Positions 40,173 to 51,709 of a stretch of 64,000 bases of DNA are shown here, in pieces. The notes under the pieces are model-generated. The model saw only the letters and a list, made by a program, of their open reading frames with translations, did no database searches and was not told where the DNA came from. The position numbers and the translations under genes are program-made. The stretch covers positions 620,001 through 684,000 of the forward strand of contig JAGMUV010000022.1 of NCBI GenBank assembly GCA_020744425.1, written 5' to 3'. Each line of letters opens with the position of its first letter. Positions within the stretch are counted from its first letter, which is position 1. Source of the DNA: Dactylonectria macrodidyma (taxonomy: Eukaryota > Ascomycota > Sordariomycetes > Hypocreales > Nectriaceae).

Positions 40173-43079
40173 CAGGCTGGCGATCAATTCAATTCCATCA
40201 ATTTCGCCTTCACGTGGCGTTGCGTTGACAGCTTACTCAGCATTTGGTCCGTGGAGTTGAACCACCGCATCTCCAAATTGAATTGATGGCGTTGAATTGA
40301 AGAGGTTGAACCGTATACGCGCCCAGATCCAATCGCTTACTCCCCAGCGTCTTCGCCATCCTCCTCCGCCTCCCATATAATGCTATTCCTAACCTCTCCT
40401 GACACATCAATTAACGTATCCACAGTGTCGATTAGGCCATTCCGCACCCACGACCTAAGTGTCTGTGTTATCCCTATCGTGCTAGCTTCCAATCGAGTCC
40501 GCTGCGGCGAAACCATTTGCCCAGCAACACTAAACAACCGCTCGCACTCTGCGGACATAGGCGGCACCGACAGCAAGTCGAGAGCCATTCGTGACAGCCG
40601 AGGGTAATCTTTCCGTCTCTCCCACCAATATTGGATAGGATCGGTGACAAAAGGGTCGTTCTTAGCGTCAGGACTCAACAGCCAGTGGTCATATTCATCA
40701 TGGTCTGCATTCAGTGAACTTTCTAAAGAAGAACATCTGCCTGCCAGAGACGAAGTCCTGTGGGCTCGGTGTCTCTCGAGCGCACTCATTGCCTTTAAGC
40801 GCTTGAATGGAGGTTCTTCATCCGATACCGAAAGATTCGGTAGTGATTTGTACTCTTCGTCCCACAGGGTCCTCACGATTCTTTTTGCCTCGTGAAGCCA
40901 CGGCAGCTGTGCTTTGTCGGTCCACGTATTCTCGAAATATCCCCAACGTGAGACTGGATTTAGAATGGCGGAAGCATAGTACGCTGGCGTCTCGTCCAGC
41001 TTCGCATAGTACTCGTTCAACTTATCCCACCCCAGGTTGATGTTTATCTTGAAGTGCTCCGGATCCGGGTAGTTCTCTGCTGCTGCTTTCCACTCCTCTA
41101 GACTGTCCATCAGGAATTCGTAGGTTGAGGCAACATCCCACATATTGCCATATGCCTCAATACGGCCTCCTTTTCGCACTCGGTTCTGAGCGTCGCCTTC
41201 AAGCATCCGGAGTGCCTCCTCAAAGTCAAGGAGCATCTTGTCCATCAACTCAATAACTTTCCAATCTTTCTCGCTAAGAAGACTCTCCTCCCGGAGACAG
41301 AGGGGCATCTCTTCCCTCCTTCTAACCCCGTTGCGACATTCCTTATTGAATTCAAGCGTGACCTTCTCAACTAGGTCTTCGAGAAACGGACGCAGCATGA
41401 GACCGCGCCGCATCATATACAGAGTCGACAACCAGCGAGTCTGGTTATCGCGGACAACGTCGACAGGCTTCCTTGCTCGAATCTTCGGGTTGTCTGAATG
41501 TTGAAAGAATTCTTCTTGTAGCGCACGGAGATGGTATGTCAGCTTATCGGATCGATGGATCCAATGGACCAGGTTGTGGAGCTTTCCGATGGGGCCTTTC
41601 TTTCGCCAGATTTCGTGCTGGGCAGCGCCAAACCCAGACTCCCCATCAATCTCTGATTCAAAAGCCTCGGCCTTGTGTCCAAACAACAGAGCTTTTACCA
41701 CCAAGTTGAGGACGTGGCCGAAGCATCGCACTCTCCGTTTCTTCGGATCGAAACCCAGCACCCCCGCAATCTCCTCCGTTGCTGTATCCATATTGCCAGC
41801 GTTGTCAAGTGTGATGTACCCCACCCTATCGAGTATCTCATAGCTCTCTAAGATCTCGAGGATCTGGGCTGCAATATTCTCCCCTGAATGGCAATTCTTC
41901 AACTCCGGCAGGCCAAGGACCAGCTTCGACGGGACTCCATTTTTATCAATATAAAAACAGACAATCCCATATAGAGCGTGCCGATTCCTTGAGCGCCAAC
42001 CATCGAATGCAATATGGATTTGACCTGGGACGCTCCTCAGGTGGTCAATTATGCGCGTCTTTTGTCGGACATGAAGGTCGACAATTCGCCTTCGAACGGT
42101 ATCGTGGGAGATATGGGCATTCGTCGCTGCAACCGATGGCTTCAGGTATTCGAATATACGTCGAAGCCGGCAATGCTCGGGCTGGCGAAAAGAGACGTTG
42201 GCGTCGACCACCCACTCGAGAAGCAGTCTCTGAAAGTGGTCCCTATCGAAGCGTTGGATGAGAGCGTTCGCGATGGCTTGCTCTTTAGGGTCTGAAGTGT
42301 CGAGATTTAACATCTCCACGATGTTCCTTAAGGGGGTCTTCTCCCTCATCCCCTTCCCAAGAGCGGGCGGCCTCTTCCCGGTCCCGTCGACGAGCTTGTG
42401 TTCTCTGAATAGATGCTTCTCGATATTCTGGGTGCCAACGGCGGAGTAGTCTGACGTTCTAGACTTCGGCTTCTTGAGGCAAGGCTTGCAAACCCATTTC
42501 CTCTCGGTGGGAGAATCGTTACGTTGAATGTCGAAACCATGCTGCCAGACCCAGGACGTCTGCCTGCCAGCACGCTCAGAAATCGTAAAGGCCGGGAACT
42601 TATTCCATGGAAAGATTTTCCATTCATCTGGCAAAGAATCCAAGTTCGTAAACGGTGCGTTGGTTGAGTTGCTGTCCGAAGTTCGCCGGCGCTTCGTAGG
42701 TAGGTTGGTATCCATTTTGACCGCAGGAAAGGGATGCAATGTTTTGTTGAAGGGTTTATTTGCCGCGCGGCGACAGAGAACGCGGCGCACACGCGTTCGC
42801 TAGGCTTAAGTACTGAATACATTGATGTATGTGCAAATAGTTCGAAGTGGAAAGTACCGGTGACAAAGTCCGACGGACGCGATTTTCGGGGCCGCGAATG
42901 CTACCCTGGACCACCACCCTTCTCAACCGTTTCAACCAGTGGTCAACGTTGAAGCCATCGCGATGGAATTGAGGCTGTCAACATCGAGGCGAGATTGAAT
43001 TGATTGAATTGACGCACGGACCTTCCACTTCAATAATATTGAAATGGTAGAGGTGGAGGTGGAATTGATCGCCAGCCTG
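40173..43079 (-). mobile_element. Intact hAT (Restless-type) transposon, 2907 bp
   Basis: Perfect 18-bp terminal inverted repeats CAGGCTGGCGATCAATTC at both ends, perfect 8-bp target duplication AGTGGATG (40165-40172 and 43080-43087), and one uninterrupted transposase frame. Sub-terminal GAATTGAATTGAT-like motifs occur on both sides. It sits in the C-terminal coding part of the decayed Mutator-like gene. Confidence 0.96.
40337..42715 (-). CDS. hAT-family transposase, full length, 792 aa
   Basis: DDE transposase of the intact hAT element. From the ATG at 42715 (the frame is open further to 42790, without an ATG): a nuclear-localisation-like TKRRRTS, a BED-type finger (WVWQHGF, CKPCLKKPKS, NIEKHLFREH), the insertion/RNase-H core with IHIAFDGWRSRNRHALYG (first Asp), VGYITLDNAGNMDTA (second Asp), CFGHVLNLVVKALLFG, WRKKGPIGKLHNLVHWI, NQTRWLSTLYMM, NLGWDKLNEYYAKLDETPAY, and the C-terminal hAT dimerisation domain MSAECERLFSVAGQMVSPQRTRL with the catalytic Glu. 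Length and motif order are those of full-length fungal Restless/Tol2-like transposases. No stop or frameshift, so probably functional. Confidence 0.95.
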   Translation of the reverse strand: MDTNLPTKRRRTSDSNSTNAPFTNLDSLPDEWKIFPWNKFPAFTISERAGRQTSWVWQHGFDIQRNDSPTERKWVCKPCLKKPKSRTSDYSAVGTQNIEKHLFREHKLVDGTGKRPPALGKGMREKTPLRNIVEMLNLDTSDPKEQAIANALIQRFDRDHFQRLLLEWVVDANVSFRQPEHCRLRRIFEYLKPSVAATNAHISHDTVRRRIVDLHVRQKTRIIDHLRSVPGQIHIAFDGWRSRNRHALYGIVCFYIDKNGVPSKLVLGLPELKNCHSGENIAAQILEILESYEILDRVGYITLDNAGNMDTATEEIAGVLGFDPKKRRVRCFGHVLNLVVKALLFGHKAEAFESEIDGESGFGAAQHEIWRKKGPIGKLHNLVHWIHRSDKLTYHLRALQEEFFQHSDNPKIRARKPVDVVRDNQTRWLSTLYMMRRGLMLRPFLEDLVEKVTLEFNKECRNGVRRREEMPLCLREESLLSEKDWKVIELMDKMLLDFEEALRMLEGDAQNRVRKGGRIEAYGNMWDVASTYEFLMDSLEEWKAAAENYPDPEHFKININLGWDKLNEYYAKLDETPAYYASAILNPVSRWGYFENTWTDKAQLPWLHEAKRIVRTLWDEEYKSLPNLSVSDEEPPFKRLKAMSALERHRAHRTSSLAGRCSSLESSLNADHDEYDHWLLSPDAKNDPFVTDPIQYWWERRKDYPRLSRMALDLLSVPPMSAECERLFSVAGQMVSPQRTRLEASTIGITQTLRSWVRNGLIDTVDTLIDVSGEVRNSIIWEAEEDGEDAGE

Positions 43080-43087
43080 AGTGGATG
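43080..43087. repeat. Right 8-bp target site duplication (AGTGGATG)
   Basis: Exact partner of 40165-40172. Confidence 0.97.
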
Positions 43088-45250
43088 AGGTACGAGTTCG
43101 CCCGGGGAAGGTGATACGCGACTAGAGGGTTCAAGCCTCCTCTCTGGCACTTTGCTAGGAGAGGGAGTCATAACTTCGGTGAGAGTTTCGCTAGCCTGAG
43201 CCCTGGCACTTTGCCCCGGCTGGGTTGTAATAACCAGTTCTGTAATAGCCGCTGTGAGGCACTCTGGCGCAGCCTTATGGGCCAGTCCGGTACTCGTGAT
43301 AACATTGAACTGGTCACTCAGAACAATATCAAGTTCATTTGCCCGATCACTTGGTGGGCTAGAACTTGTTGCTATTCGCGCAAGAAGCTCCTCATGTCTT
43401 AAGGGACAGCTCTTCCAGGCTATAGTATGGCCAATTTGATGGCATTTACTATATGTCGGAGGAGCCCTTGTCATTTCAACTTGTTCAAATGAGCTAGGCT
43501 CTCTTCTCGTGCTTTGTTGAGGGATGCGTGATGGCTGCTTCAGGCTGTCAGTGCGTCGTAACGGCTCGAGCAATTGCTGCGGAACCCCATTCCGTCTTAA
43601 ATGCTAATGAGAATGAAAGTGCTCGAGTAGGAGAGCTCCGTTATGTTCTTATAGTGACTTTAATTTATAAAAACAAGGCAACCCAAGCGATGTCGAGAAG
43701 CTTCCGGAATAGATAGGTGAAGGGTGGGGGTCTTTCTTGTGAAGTAGTTTGCGCTGTTCTTCGACTTTCCTGAGGGCCTCATGCGATACCCAGCCACACA
43801 CTGCGCCGTACAGCGAGCCGAAAAGCTCAATTGGAGTCCTGGTTTGCTGTTTTGCTTGATTGGACCTGAGCTCCGAGAGCTGGTTGAGTAAAGCATGCTT
43901 AATAGCTCTCCAGGCCTCGAATAGATCAAGGGTAGACTTCTTCAAATGAGCCTTAAGAAGCGCGTGGATTCCCTCAACTCGTGAGGTAGCCATATTGCCA
44001 AAATGAGTGTGCTGATCAACCCATGCCTTAACTAGTCTTTCTTTATAAGGGTTCAACTAATGGGTCTGAATGTATGCGACTTGCTTGATGTAGTATGGGA
44101 CGTATTTCTTCTCAAAGGTCGAGACGCGTTCTTTGAACACTTGCTCGTTCGGAGAGCTCATGATCGAGTGCTAAAACTGGTAGAATTCTGTCCACTTTTC
44201 TGCTGTAGATGTAATAGAATTTGCTGGCTTGGCGGCAGTGTCTTGGCCTGTCTTGGCGAAGGCGGGTTGGCATCGTTGAAGGACGGCCTTGTTCGCATGC
44301 TAAAGGCAAAGGAGTGAAGTAGCTGAAGGAAAGAGAGACTCGACAGCATTCATGCACGTAATGCAACGATCTGTCAATACGACGGACGGTAGCCTGGCGT
44401 TGCAGGTCTCGTACATTGATCTCAGCCTCTCCAGAGCCTAAGAGTAGTCCTCCTCTGTCTCGCCGCTGAGAAACGCGAAAGCGATGCAGAACGAACGTTA
44501 ACAAGCATTAATACCAATCATATTAAATAATGGCATGCCGTACTTATTAGTCTTGTAGGTGCAGTCTAATAACAGTATGTCTGGATAGCTCTGAAGGTAT
44601 AATAATGAGTCTGGATGAGCAAACAGAATAGCTATAACTCGACCGTCTAGGTCGAATTGAATTCTATTCTAGAAACCTTCTTCGTCGAGCCGGTTAGCAA
44701 GTGCATGAATGCTACTTTGACCAGCACAGATATCTCTTCTTGCGGCGGCAATGCAATTATATACATCCTTTTGGGTCGCAGTAGAGTTAGAGTGCTGCCG
44801 TAAATATATTCTGATATCCCTAGGAGCAATACCGGCACTAGTCAGATTCATTATCATAGTCGCATCCTCGTTATTAAACTTCCGATGCGCTGGATGTGCG
44901 GAAAGGTGTTGACTCGGCGCGTGATTATGTAAGGAAAAGTGCTTGTCCTGACGATGTCGCAGGGTCCAAGTCTCTTTATCGAGCGACTCCTTTGCCAACA
45001 CCGAAAACCGACAGTCTGTTCCTCGGGTAGACGTCTTTCGTTGCCGCTCTATCGCCGCGCTGGGGGGACGGCATGACCGATCGCACGCATATGTCACAGT
45101 TCGCTTGCCGCTTCGCTCCTTCGTTGACTTTCCCGTTGTGAACGCGTATCCTCGTGTCGCTGCCCACGCATTGATCGATTGAAAAGGGCATCGCGTGATT
45201 CGTAATCGCATTCTGGAGGTAGACAATCATGAGGGAATGTTGTAAGTGAT

Positions 45251-46460
45251 GCTGAAGTTGGTGATTGAGTCATGGCACCTCAGCCATGTGGCTTAACTGG
45301 TTAATTTTCGTCGTTGGCTTCTGTCGCAGGTACTGATGGACCATGAGGATCAAATGAGCGCTTAATTTCCTATCTAAAGGAGAGACGAGAGTCGGTCTCT
45401 TATACCTGTGTTCAGTCTGCCGGTTCATAGGCAGCAGGCTGTTGCCTGACGCTAGGTATGGTGTACCGTTCACGCTGACCGTGAAGCTATTCACGATGGT
45501 TGTGATCCTTGCCCTTGACAGCTTCGCTGCCGTGGACTGAGATGCGGAAACGTGTTTCTGGTTTGGCGCTATTATCCCCCACCGTACGCCATACAGACTG
45601 CTTAGTCATTTTCGCGGGATCCCGCGAGTTCTAAAGTCACGGGGCCCTGCGAACCTAGGCGCTCCCGGGTACACCCTAGTCAGAACGGCGTTACACCCAT
45701 GTCCATAGCCAGGGAGCATATCCGTAGGTGCTCTATGAACACCTACCGGCCCCACCGGCCCCACCGGAAGCTCTCTTGGTCATTATAATGCTGTCCATCA
45801 ATGCGTACAAGTGACTAAGCGTGGAGGATGAGGGGTAGGAGGCAGAGAATGGAGGAGTGGAAGAAGTTGTACCTACAACTACAGACACCGCCATCCAGAG
45901 AGCCCTACATATAATGCTGGATGTTACGTTAATTTGGCAGGGTTAATTTCCAGCCCTGATATACCCTTACATGTACGCATTTCCAAAGTAATGGGTTGTA
46001 ACTATTGGTATAGTATATTTAGTGCTTCTTATAATACACTATCTGAGGGAGTGGAAGTCTCAGTGGTCAAACCAGAATCATGATTAATTGAGTGCTTTGC
46101 AACCCTCTAGGTAGTCCTAAAAGACTTTTGCAAATTCTGCCAGGTCGAACTCTGTTAAATTACTATATTTTTACATGACAATAGCGCACCTGAGCGTGAC
46201 GTAATTGTCCCCTCCTTAGAAGCTTCCTACTTATCCGATAGGTGGACAGCATAGGAATCATCGGTTCACTCCTTCAGCCCCTTAAGATAAGTAAGGCAAA
46301 CTTCGACTAACACCGGCCCCACCGGAAATGCGGGGGAAATGTTATTGTGCCATAAGTCTTAGCCCATACAATTATAAATAACCCATGGACCGAGTAACCA
46401 ATCTAACATCACAACAACAATTTACAGGCCCCATAACAAGGTACTCATCGTATCGCCATC
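45251..46460. other. Intergenic with short CCCCACCGG repeats
   Basis: No gene seen. CGGCCCCAC-type 9-bp units occur as CACCGGCCCCACCGG at about 45748-45771 and again singly at about 46312-46328. The last part is the promoter of the dioxygenase gene. Confidence 0.5.
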
Positions 46461-47608
46461 ATGCCACGTGTTGACTTTGAATCGAAGCCCTGGGAGTTGC
46501 CAAATCTCGATCGCGTCTACGTCGTGCGTCCCACTTGGGTTCACTATGGCCATCCGGATCTTGAAGCGGTATAGTGGAAATACAGAGCTTTTAAATTTTC
46601 AATCACTAACTCTTTATGAAGTCTCATGCCTTCCTCATCGATTTCGGCTTTCAAGAGTGTCATCGCACTGCCAACCCTGAGCGTATATTCTATAAAGGAT
46701 ATAACGATCAACCCGTACTCTACGTAGCCGAAAAGACCGACGTACCGCAATTTTTTGGTGGTTCACTGGAAGCAAAAAGTCTGGAAGACTTAGAACGCGC
46801 TGCAAAGCTCCCTGGCGCTGGCAGGATTCGAGATTCTGATTTCCCTGGTGGCGGCAAGGTTGTCACAGTTATTGATCCTGACAATGTGCCAATCAACGTG
46901 GTTTTTGGATATGAAACCGTGGAGCGAGGCGACCCTCCTCAAAGTGTGAACTCATATAATTTTCCGCAGGAATCAGATGACACCAAGCCCAGACGAGGAG
47001 CATTTCAACGAGTCCCTCCTGGGCCGGCGCCAGTATACAAGCTCGGTCATTTTGGTCACAAAGCAAGCAATATTGCAATTCTGAGTGCCTGGTATATGAA
47101 GCATTTCAATCTTAGGAGCGTGGATGTGCAGGGAAACCCCTTTGTCAAAGACGAGGTAAGAAAGCTGATGTCGTAAAAGATCGTTAATAACCGTCATTAG
47201 GACATGGCTGTCTTCTACAACATTGATCTTGGCAATCACTTTAGCGACCACCATTCATTTTTCCACTTTGCCTTTTTCCCAGGACAGAAATTTCCAGGCC
47301 CCCACCATGCTTCCTTTGAGGTACACGACTTTGATATTCAGCAGCAAGGCCACTACCATCTTCTGAGAAACAAGTATACGCAAATGTGGGGATTGGGGAG
47401 ACATCTACTAGGCAGTCAGATCTTCGATTACTGGTATGACCCTCATGGTTTTACAATCGAACATTACAGCGATGGTGATGTCGTCAATGAGGACAACATT
47501 CCAGAGCGTCATACGGTTGAAAGAATGGAGGAGTTTACAATTTGGGGAGGACCGCTCAACCTGAAGGGGGCTTTCGAGGGTGATGCTCGACCGAAGATTG
47601 CTGCATGA
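46461..47608 (+). CDS. VOC-superfamily (extradiol dioxygenase/glyoxalase-like) protein, 349 aa
   Basis: Three exons: 46461-46568, 46622-47155, 47201-47608; introns of 53 nt (GTATAG, CACTAAC branch, AAG end) and 45 nt (GTAAGA...TAG), phases consistent. It has two paired beta-alpha-beta modules of the vicinal oxygen chelate fold. The N-terminal half (HYGHPDLEA...SHAFLIDFGF) is the non-catalytic module. The C-terminal half holds the likely metal ligands: His in LGHFGHKASN, His in PGPHHASFEVHD and Glu in GFTIEHYSDGD, the H-H-E set for Fe(II) in type I extradiol dioxygenases. The motif FDYWYDPHGF is typical of catechol-2,3-dioxygenase-like members. Probably cleaves a catechol-type ring in the cytosol. 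Its neighbours (anion transporter, lyase, ThDP enzyme) fit an aromatic or carboxylic-acid catabolic role. Substrate unknown. Confidence 0.82.
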
Positions 47609-48606
47609 TCGATTATGGAAATATCTCCAAATTGGTAGAAGCCTTACCTTTAGTTGCATAGAAATGAAAGATTTGTAAGATTGGCTGCCTGTGCCTTTTA
47701 GTTACGAATCCGTTAGTTACTGAGCCGGTATTTAGCAGCTCAATACGCCGAACGAGGAAGGTACAGAAGTGGGAGAGGAATCGGATAAGGAATACTAGGC
47801 GTTGATATCATCCAACAAAATAGAGCTGTTAAGGGGTTTATTTGAAGTGGAATGTTTTGGTCGAACATTAGTGAGACTTCTAAGCGCTGATCCGCAGCGG
47901 CCTCGCTGTAGTTCGTTCTGTTGACCGTTTGGGCATCAATTCAACAGAATTGAGTACGGAGGTACATGGCTCAATGTACTGTTGGGCAAAAGCCTTGATC
48001 ATGTGGACCCCCCATTTTGCGTGTTCAGGCGTGCTTTTGGGGTTTTGCAACAGTGACCTCTATAGGCTGCCATAGGCATGGCTGCTGTGGAATGGCTGCT
48101 AAAACCGAGTAGGAATTGAACCTGAACCTGAACCTGCCTGGGCCGTGACACAAAGGAGCTCGGTTTGGGAGGCTAAAGCAGAGGTTTCATAGCGTGTAGG
48201 ACTGTGTATTTAAGTTGTAGCCCCAAGGCCTTCGCTCTTTAAAAAGCATTCAGGCCCCCATGTTGTCTCGCTATAATTTTCAGCCTTAGGAGACTGATGA
48301 TGATGGCGATGGCTCTGAGCATGCTCGACATGGCCTGCACTTTTAGTCAGAAACTTTTCGTAAATTGTTTATATGAAACATCACGCAGGCCTGACACTCA
48401 GTCAAGCGAGGTAAGGTCGATCAGTATGAGAGGAGAAGGCAAATGACTTGAACCATAAATAGCCTAGCACCCTGGTCCTGTGGGGTTGGTTCCCCATGGA
48501 TGGAATAAATCTCATTCATCCATTCATAGAGTTGTCAGAGAGCCATGAGAGCACTCAGCTGAACCTTGTCGGCGCAAAGAGTGATCCCCCTAGTGCCACA
48601 CACAAT
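47609..48606. other. Intergenic between convergent dioxygenase and transporter genes
   Basis: About 1 kb; contains 3' ends of both genes and a short imperfect repeat TGAACCTGAACCTGAACCTG near 48118-48137. No gene seen. Confidence 0.5.
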
Positions 48607-50339
48607 TTACGCAAGGTAGCGGAACTTGGGATGCTTATTTCCCATCTGAGTCACATCAAGTTGCTCGCCATCCTCCACTGGTCCGAACTCTCGGTCTCTC
48701 TTGCGGTTCTCGTGTTGTAGTTTAAAGTGTAAGCCAAGAGACAGAAGGGTAATCATGAATGTCAAGGCACAACCGGTTGCGCAACCCTTGACAAAGTATG
48801 GACTGAAGTTGTCAGCAAGTATACATGAGAGCCAGACAAGTACGTACGCGTTCGTCTTGGGATACAGAGTGCTGCTCAAAAATGAGCTGCACTGACCGAG
48901 AATTGCAATAATCGCAAGGCCAATGCCACGCTTTGTCTCGCCGCCCTGATTATTGAGTAGCCAGGTGATGTTGAGCGTGAGGCAAGGGAAGATACCCATC
49001 ACAGCGAACCAAATTCCAAGATACCGAACATTACTCTTCTCACTCTCTTCGATAGTGGCGAGCAGGAGATAGCCGACTCCTCCCATTGCTGAGCAGCCGG
49101 CGATAACGAACCCTCGGTGACCGAATCTGTCAGAGAAAAAAGCCGCAGCGATACAAAGGCAGAATGCAGCTGCATACGGAGGAGCAGTGAGACCCTGCGC
49201 CTTGATGCTGCTGTATCCGAGGTTCTGGACGATAGTCAGGAGGAAATTTGCGAGACCGGCAAAAGAGTAGTTGCAGCAGAAATGGATAAGGGCATGCACA
49301 TAAGGTTGATAGTCACCCAGGCCCGCTGTGACCTGCTTCCAGTTGAGCCTCGTCTTGGCCGTGGTGTCCCTTGTACCCAGTCGTGCAACCGATGCTTCTT
49401 TCTCCTCATCACTCAAGAACTTGGCTGCCTGGGGAGAGTCGGGGAGGAAAAGATAGACGAATGGTGCGACGATGATGGTTGGCGCACCCTCTGCAATGTA
49501 CATTTAATACGAAAACCCCTTAAGGACTGGAACTGATATAACGAACTTACCGATAAGCAAGATGAGCCTCCATGGCTCGACAGATGCTGTAGCCTGGGAT
49601 ATTCCGTATGCGAGGGAGGCTGCAAAGCAGTTTGCAAGAGGGGACATTCCAATCAAGATAGACACGCGGAGTCCCAGTTCTCGCCGCTGATAGAAGAGTG
49701 ATAAGTAGTATGGAGCGCCGGCGCTAAAGGCGGCTTCGAGAATGCCCAGTACAGCTCGGCAGGCGCATAGCCGGCCATATTCTTGACGGTTCCTGTACAA
49801 GTAGCGACGACTCCCCAGCTCGGAAAGTGTCAGCCTGTGAACCGATTCTCCGAACCAAGGTGGGGCACTCACAGGACGCAGAGGGCAGAAATATATATGT
49901 GCGCTGGCAGCAGCTTCCACAGCAAGGTCGTCCATTCAAAGAGGGTGTAGCAGATGTAGAATGAGTTCAAGACCCATGCCCACTGTCCAGATTCAGTATC
50001 ACCCACATGCGTGTTGGGTCAAAGATGCCTCGTACCTGAGAGTCACTTAGGCCCAAGTCGTCTTGAGCACCTGCTGTTTTGGCGTTGCCGATGTTGCCAC
50101 GATCGAGATAGGACAGGATGTAGAGGACACATACAAGTGGAAGCATATGTCGATCGATCTATGACAAAAATGTGAGCATCTGTTTCCACCGTTGAGGGAG
50201 GAAGGACGGGGCTGACTACCTTCTTCCTAACGTGTGCCTCCATTTTCTTGGAGACCGTGATGGTAGAATCTCCAGGCTTGTCCATTTGACCAGTCTCGGA
50301 GTGTTGGACGGCCGGCTTGATGCCTTCGACGTCTGTCAT
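48607..50339 (-). CDS. Allantoate-permease-type (Dal5/ACS) MFS transporter, possibly frameshifted
   Basis: Anion:cation symporter family, plasma-membrane uptake of organic anions or amides. Exons: 50339-50220, 50158-50036, 49982-49873, 49834 or 49818-49551, 49490-48607. Motifs: YILSYLDRGNIGNAKTAG (TM1 signature), WAWVLNSFYICYTLFEW, CRAVLGILEAAFSAGAPYYLSLFYQRRELGLR (TM5 region), EGAPTIIVAPFVYLFLPDSP, and the C-half loop DRFGHRGF. Exon 4 shows a problem. The acceptor at 49818 gives the conserved LWGVVATCTGTVKN but the frame is then lost near 49770 for lack of one base before LCACRAVLG; the alternative acceptor at 49834 keeps the frame (506 aa) but replaces that conserved helix by an unrelated stretch. 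Either a 1-nt deletion or a sequence error. The product is complete otherwise, about 12 membrane segments. Confidence 0.78.
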
Positions 50340-50959
50340 TGTGCTAGTGTATTGGGTTATGAGGACCTTGAGCGATTCACGAGTCTTAGATGTGTATGTA
50401 GGTAAAAGAATTTGCAAAATATTTTGAGAGGGCCTTTATACTGGTCCTCAAAAGCGAGGGTTGTCATGGGATTGGCACACAGACTCGTGTACAGCAGCAA
50501 CAACAAATTGCAGCATTGCCGAAGCAGAAGCGGAAGCGGAACCAGTCCCTCCCCATATCCTGCCTAAGGGCAAAGCATAAGAGTAAATGAGACATGCCGC
50601 GACATCAAGATTAACACTTGCGGCCACGACGCCGCCTTTCTCCTCAAGCTCAAAACGGGACTTCTCATATTCCGGGGTCTGGCATTAGCTGTGTGAACAC
50701 GAGACAGACGCGAATGCCAGATTTATGACTGCAATACCCATGTCGACTTTTCCGGTGTCGAGGTGCAATTGTTGGCTCATAGTGTAATCATTTCGACTCA
50801 GGTCACAGGATGCCCGGAAATTGCCTCGAGTAGCCCGTGTCATTGTCTGGGGGCATGAATTCCCGAAAATCCCGGTCGGCCGCCGAAGGACCTTGCCCGT
50901 GTCCGGGGGGACCGGATCCGCTAGCTTAACCCTTCTCACAGTACCCCAATAATACTATA
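50340..50959. other. Upstream region of the transporter gene
   Basis: Promoter side of the transporter; short GCGGAA repeats near 50527-50541. No gene seen. Confidence 0.4.
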
Positions 50960-50964
50960 CTAAC

Positions 50965-51191
50965 TGTTGGATCCAATACGGCTAGTTCGATTAGGATGAT
51001 AGGGATCAATGCAGTGGAGCCCAAAGATGATTGTATTGATGTGTGTATGATCTAGGTTGCCTCCGGCCCCCTCTTTTTCTATGAGGGGTTTCTTGGCCAA
51101 TTTCACACCCTATGACTAAGACAGGATATTGATATATCAGAGGTTGTTTCTAGCCGGGCCCTAGTCCGGCACCCGAGGGGTCAATCCAACA
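50965..51191 (+). repeat. Solo LTR, 227 bp, with 5-bp target duplication
   Basis: Begins TGTTGGATCC and ends CAATCCAACA (TGTTGGAT/ATCCAACA inverted ends) and is flanked by CTAAC at 50960-50964 and 51192-51196. This is the signature of a solo LTR left after recombination. Its ends resemble those of the LTR-like element at 31544-31761. Orientation is arbitrary. Confidence 0.78.
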
Positions 51192-51196
51192 CTAAC

Positions 51197-51709
51197 TATA
51201 CAAAGTAAAGTTAGTTTGTCACGATGTGTATTTGGGTAGCAGGGCGTGTATATGGCGTGTGCCTGCTATAGCAATATCCTTCTAGCTATTTTAGCATAAA
51301 GGGTGTACAGGGACTCAGAGCGGGGACTTGACACAATCAAGAACATACACACACCCAATCAGGTGCCACACACGACAAAAGCTCGTGACATTAGTGCCGG
51401 ATGACCTGGTCTGGTAGCCACCATGGGGAAAATCTGGGGTCGGGGATAATTTGCGGGGCATGATAGCTCCAGGATTTTGTGTACATCCAATACCATAGAC
51501 TGGAACGTTGATGTAATTAATTGACTAGAAATTACATGGCCCCCCACGTCGGCGGCCGCTGAGTCATTCACCTCGATTCAATGAGCGTTGGGGACAGGCT
51601 AAGAAGTGCAGACGAAATTGTTGGAGCGCATACAAGATGAGGACAAATTGAAATGGCGGACGAAGAGCTAGCACTTCGAGCCGCTTGTCTCTACAATACA
51701 ATCTCAACT
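51197..51709. other. Intergenic downstream of the lyase gene
   Basis: No gene or repeat could be supported here. Confidence 0.45.

Larger units (their letters stand above)
39828..45230 (-). pseudogene. Mutator-like (MULE) transposase, decayed and split by a hAT insertion
   Basis: Minus-strand remnant interrupted at 40173-43079 by the intact hAT element. N-terminal part: FAR1/WRKY-GCM1-like DNA-binding region (AWAATRGYAFTTGKSTKERS, about 45165-45110, and HNHAPSQHLSAHPAHRKF), a helical segment, then the DDE core DILLLDCTYKTNKYGMPLFN (near 44590-44530), FCIAFAFLSGETEEDYS, SVVLTDRC, STAEKWTEFYQF, and TSRVEGIHALLKAHLK (near 43990-43940). The C-terminal zinc knuckle KCHQIGHTIAWKSCPLRHEELL lies near 43455-43390. 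Beyond the hAT element the tail resumes (YEWCLDYKQMSKLW, GAREWTEEEMMAYLDW, EAQVAAEL) and ends at the other hAT terminus. Several TAG/TAA stops (such as EEGF-stop-NRIQF at 44669) and a frameshift near 45190 show it is inactive. Confidence 0.82.

Noticed and set aside
43105..43150. tRNA-like GGGTTCAAGCCT
   Set aside because: Lies in the Mutator-like coding remnant and has no cloverleaf.
21336..45700. Shared 16-mer CTAGTCAGAACGGCGT near 21336 and 45681
   Set aside because: A single 16-bp match among all pairs in 64 kb is near chance level and no longer similarity surrounds it.
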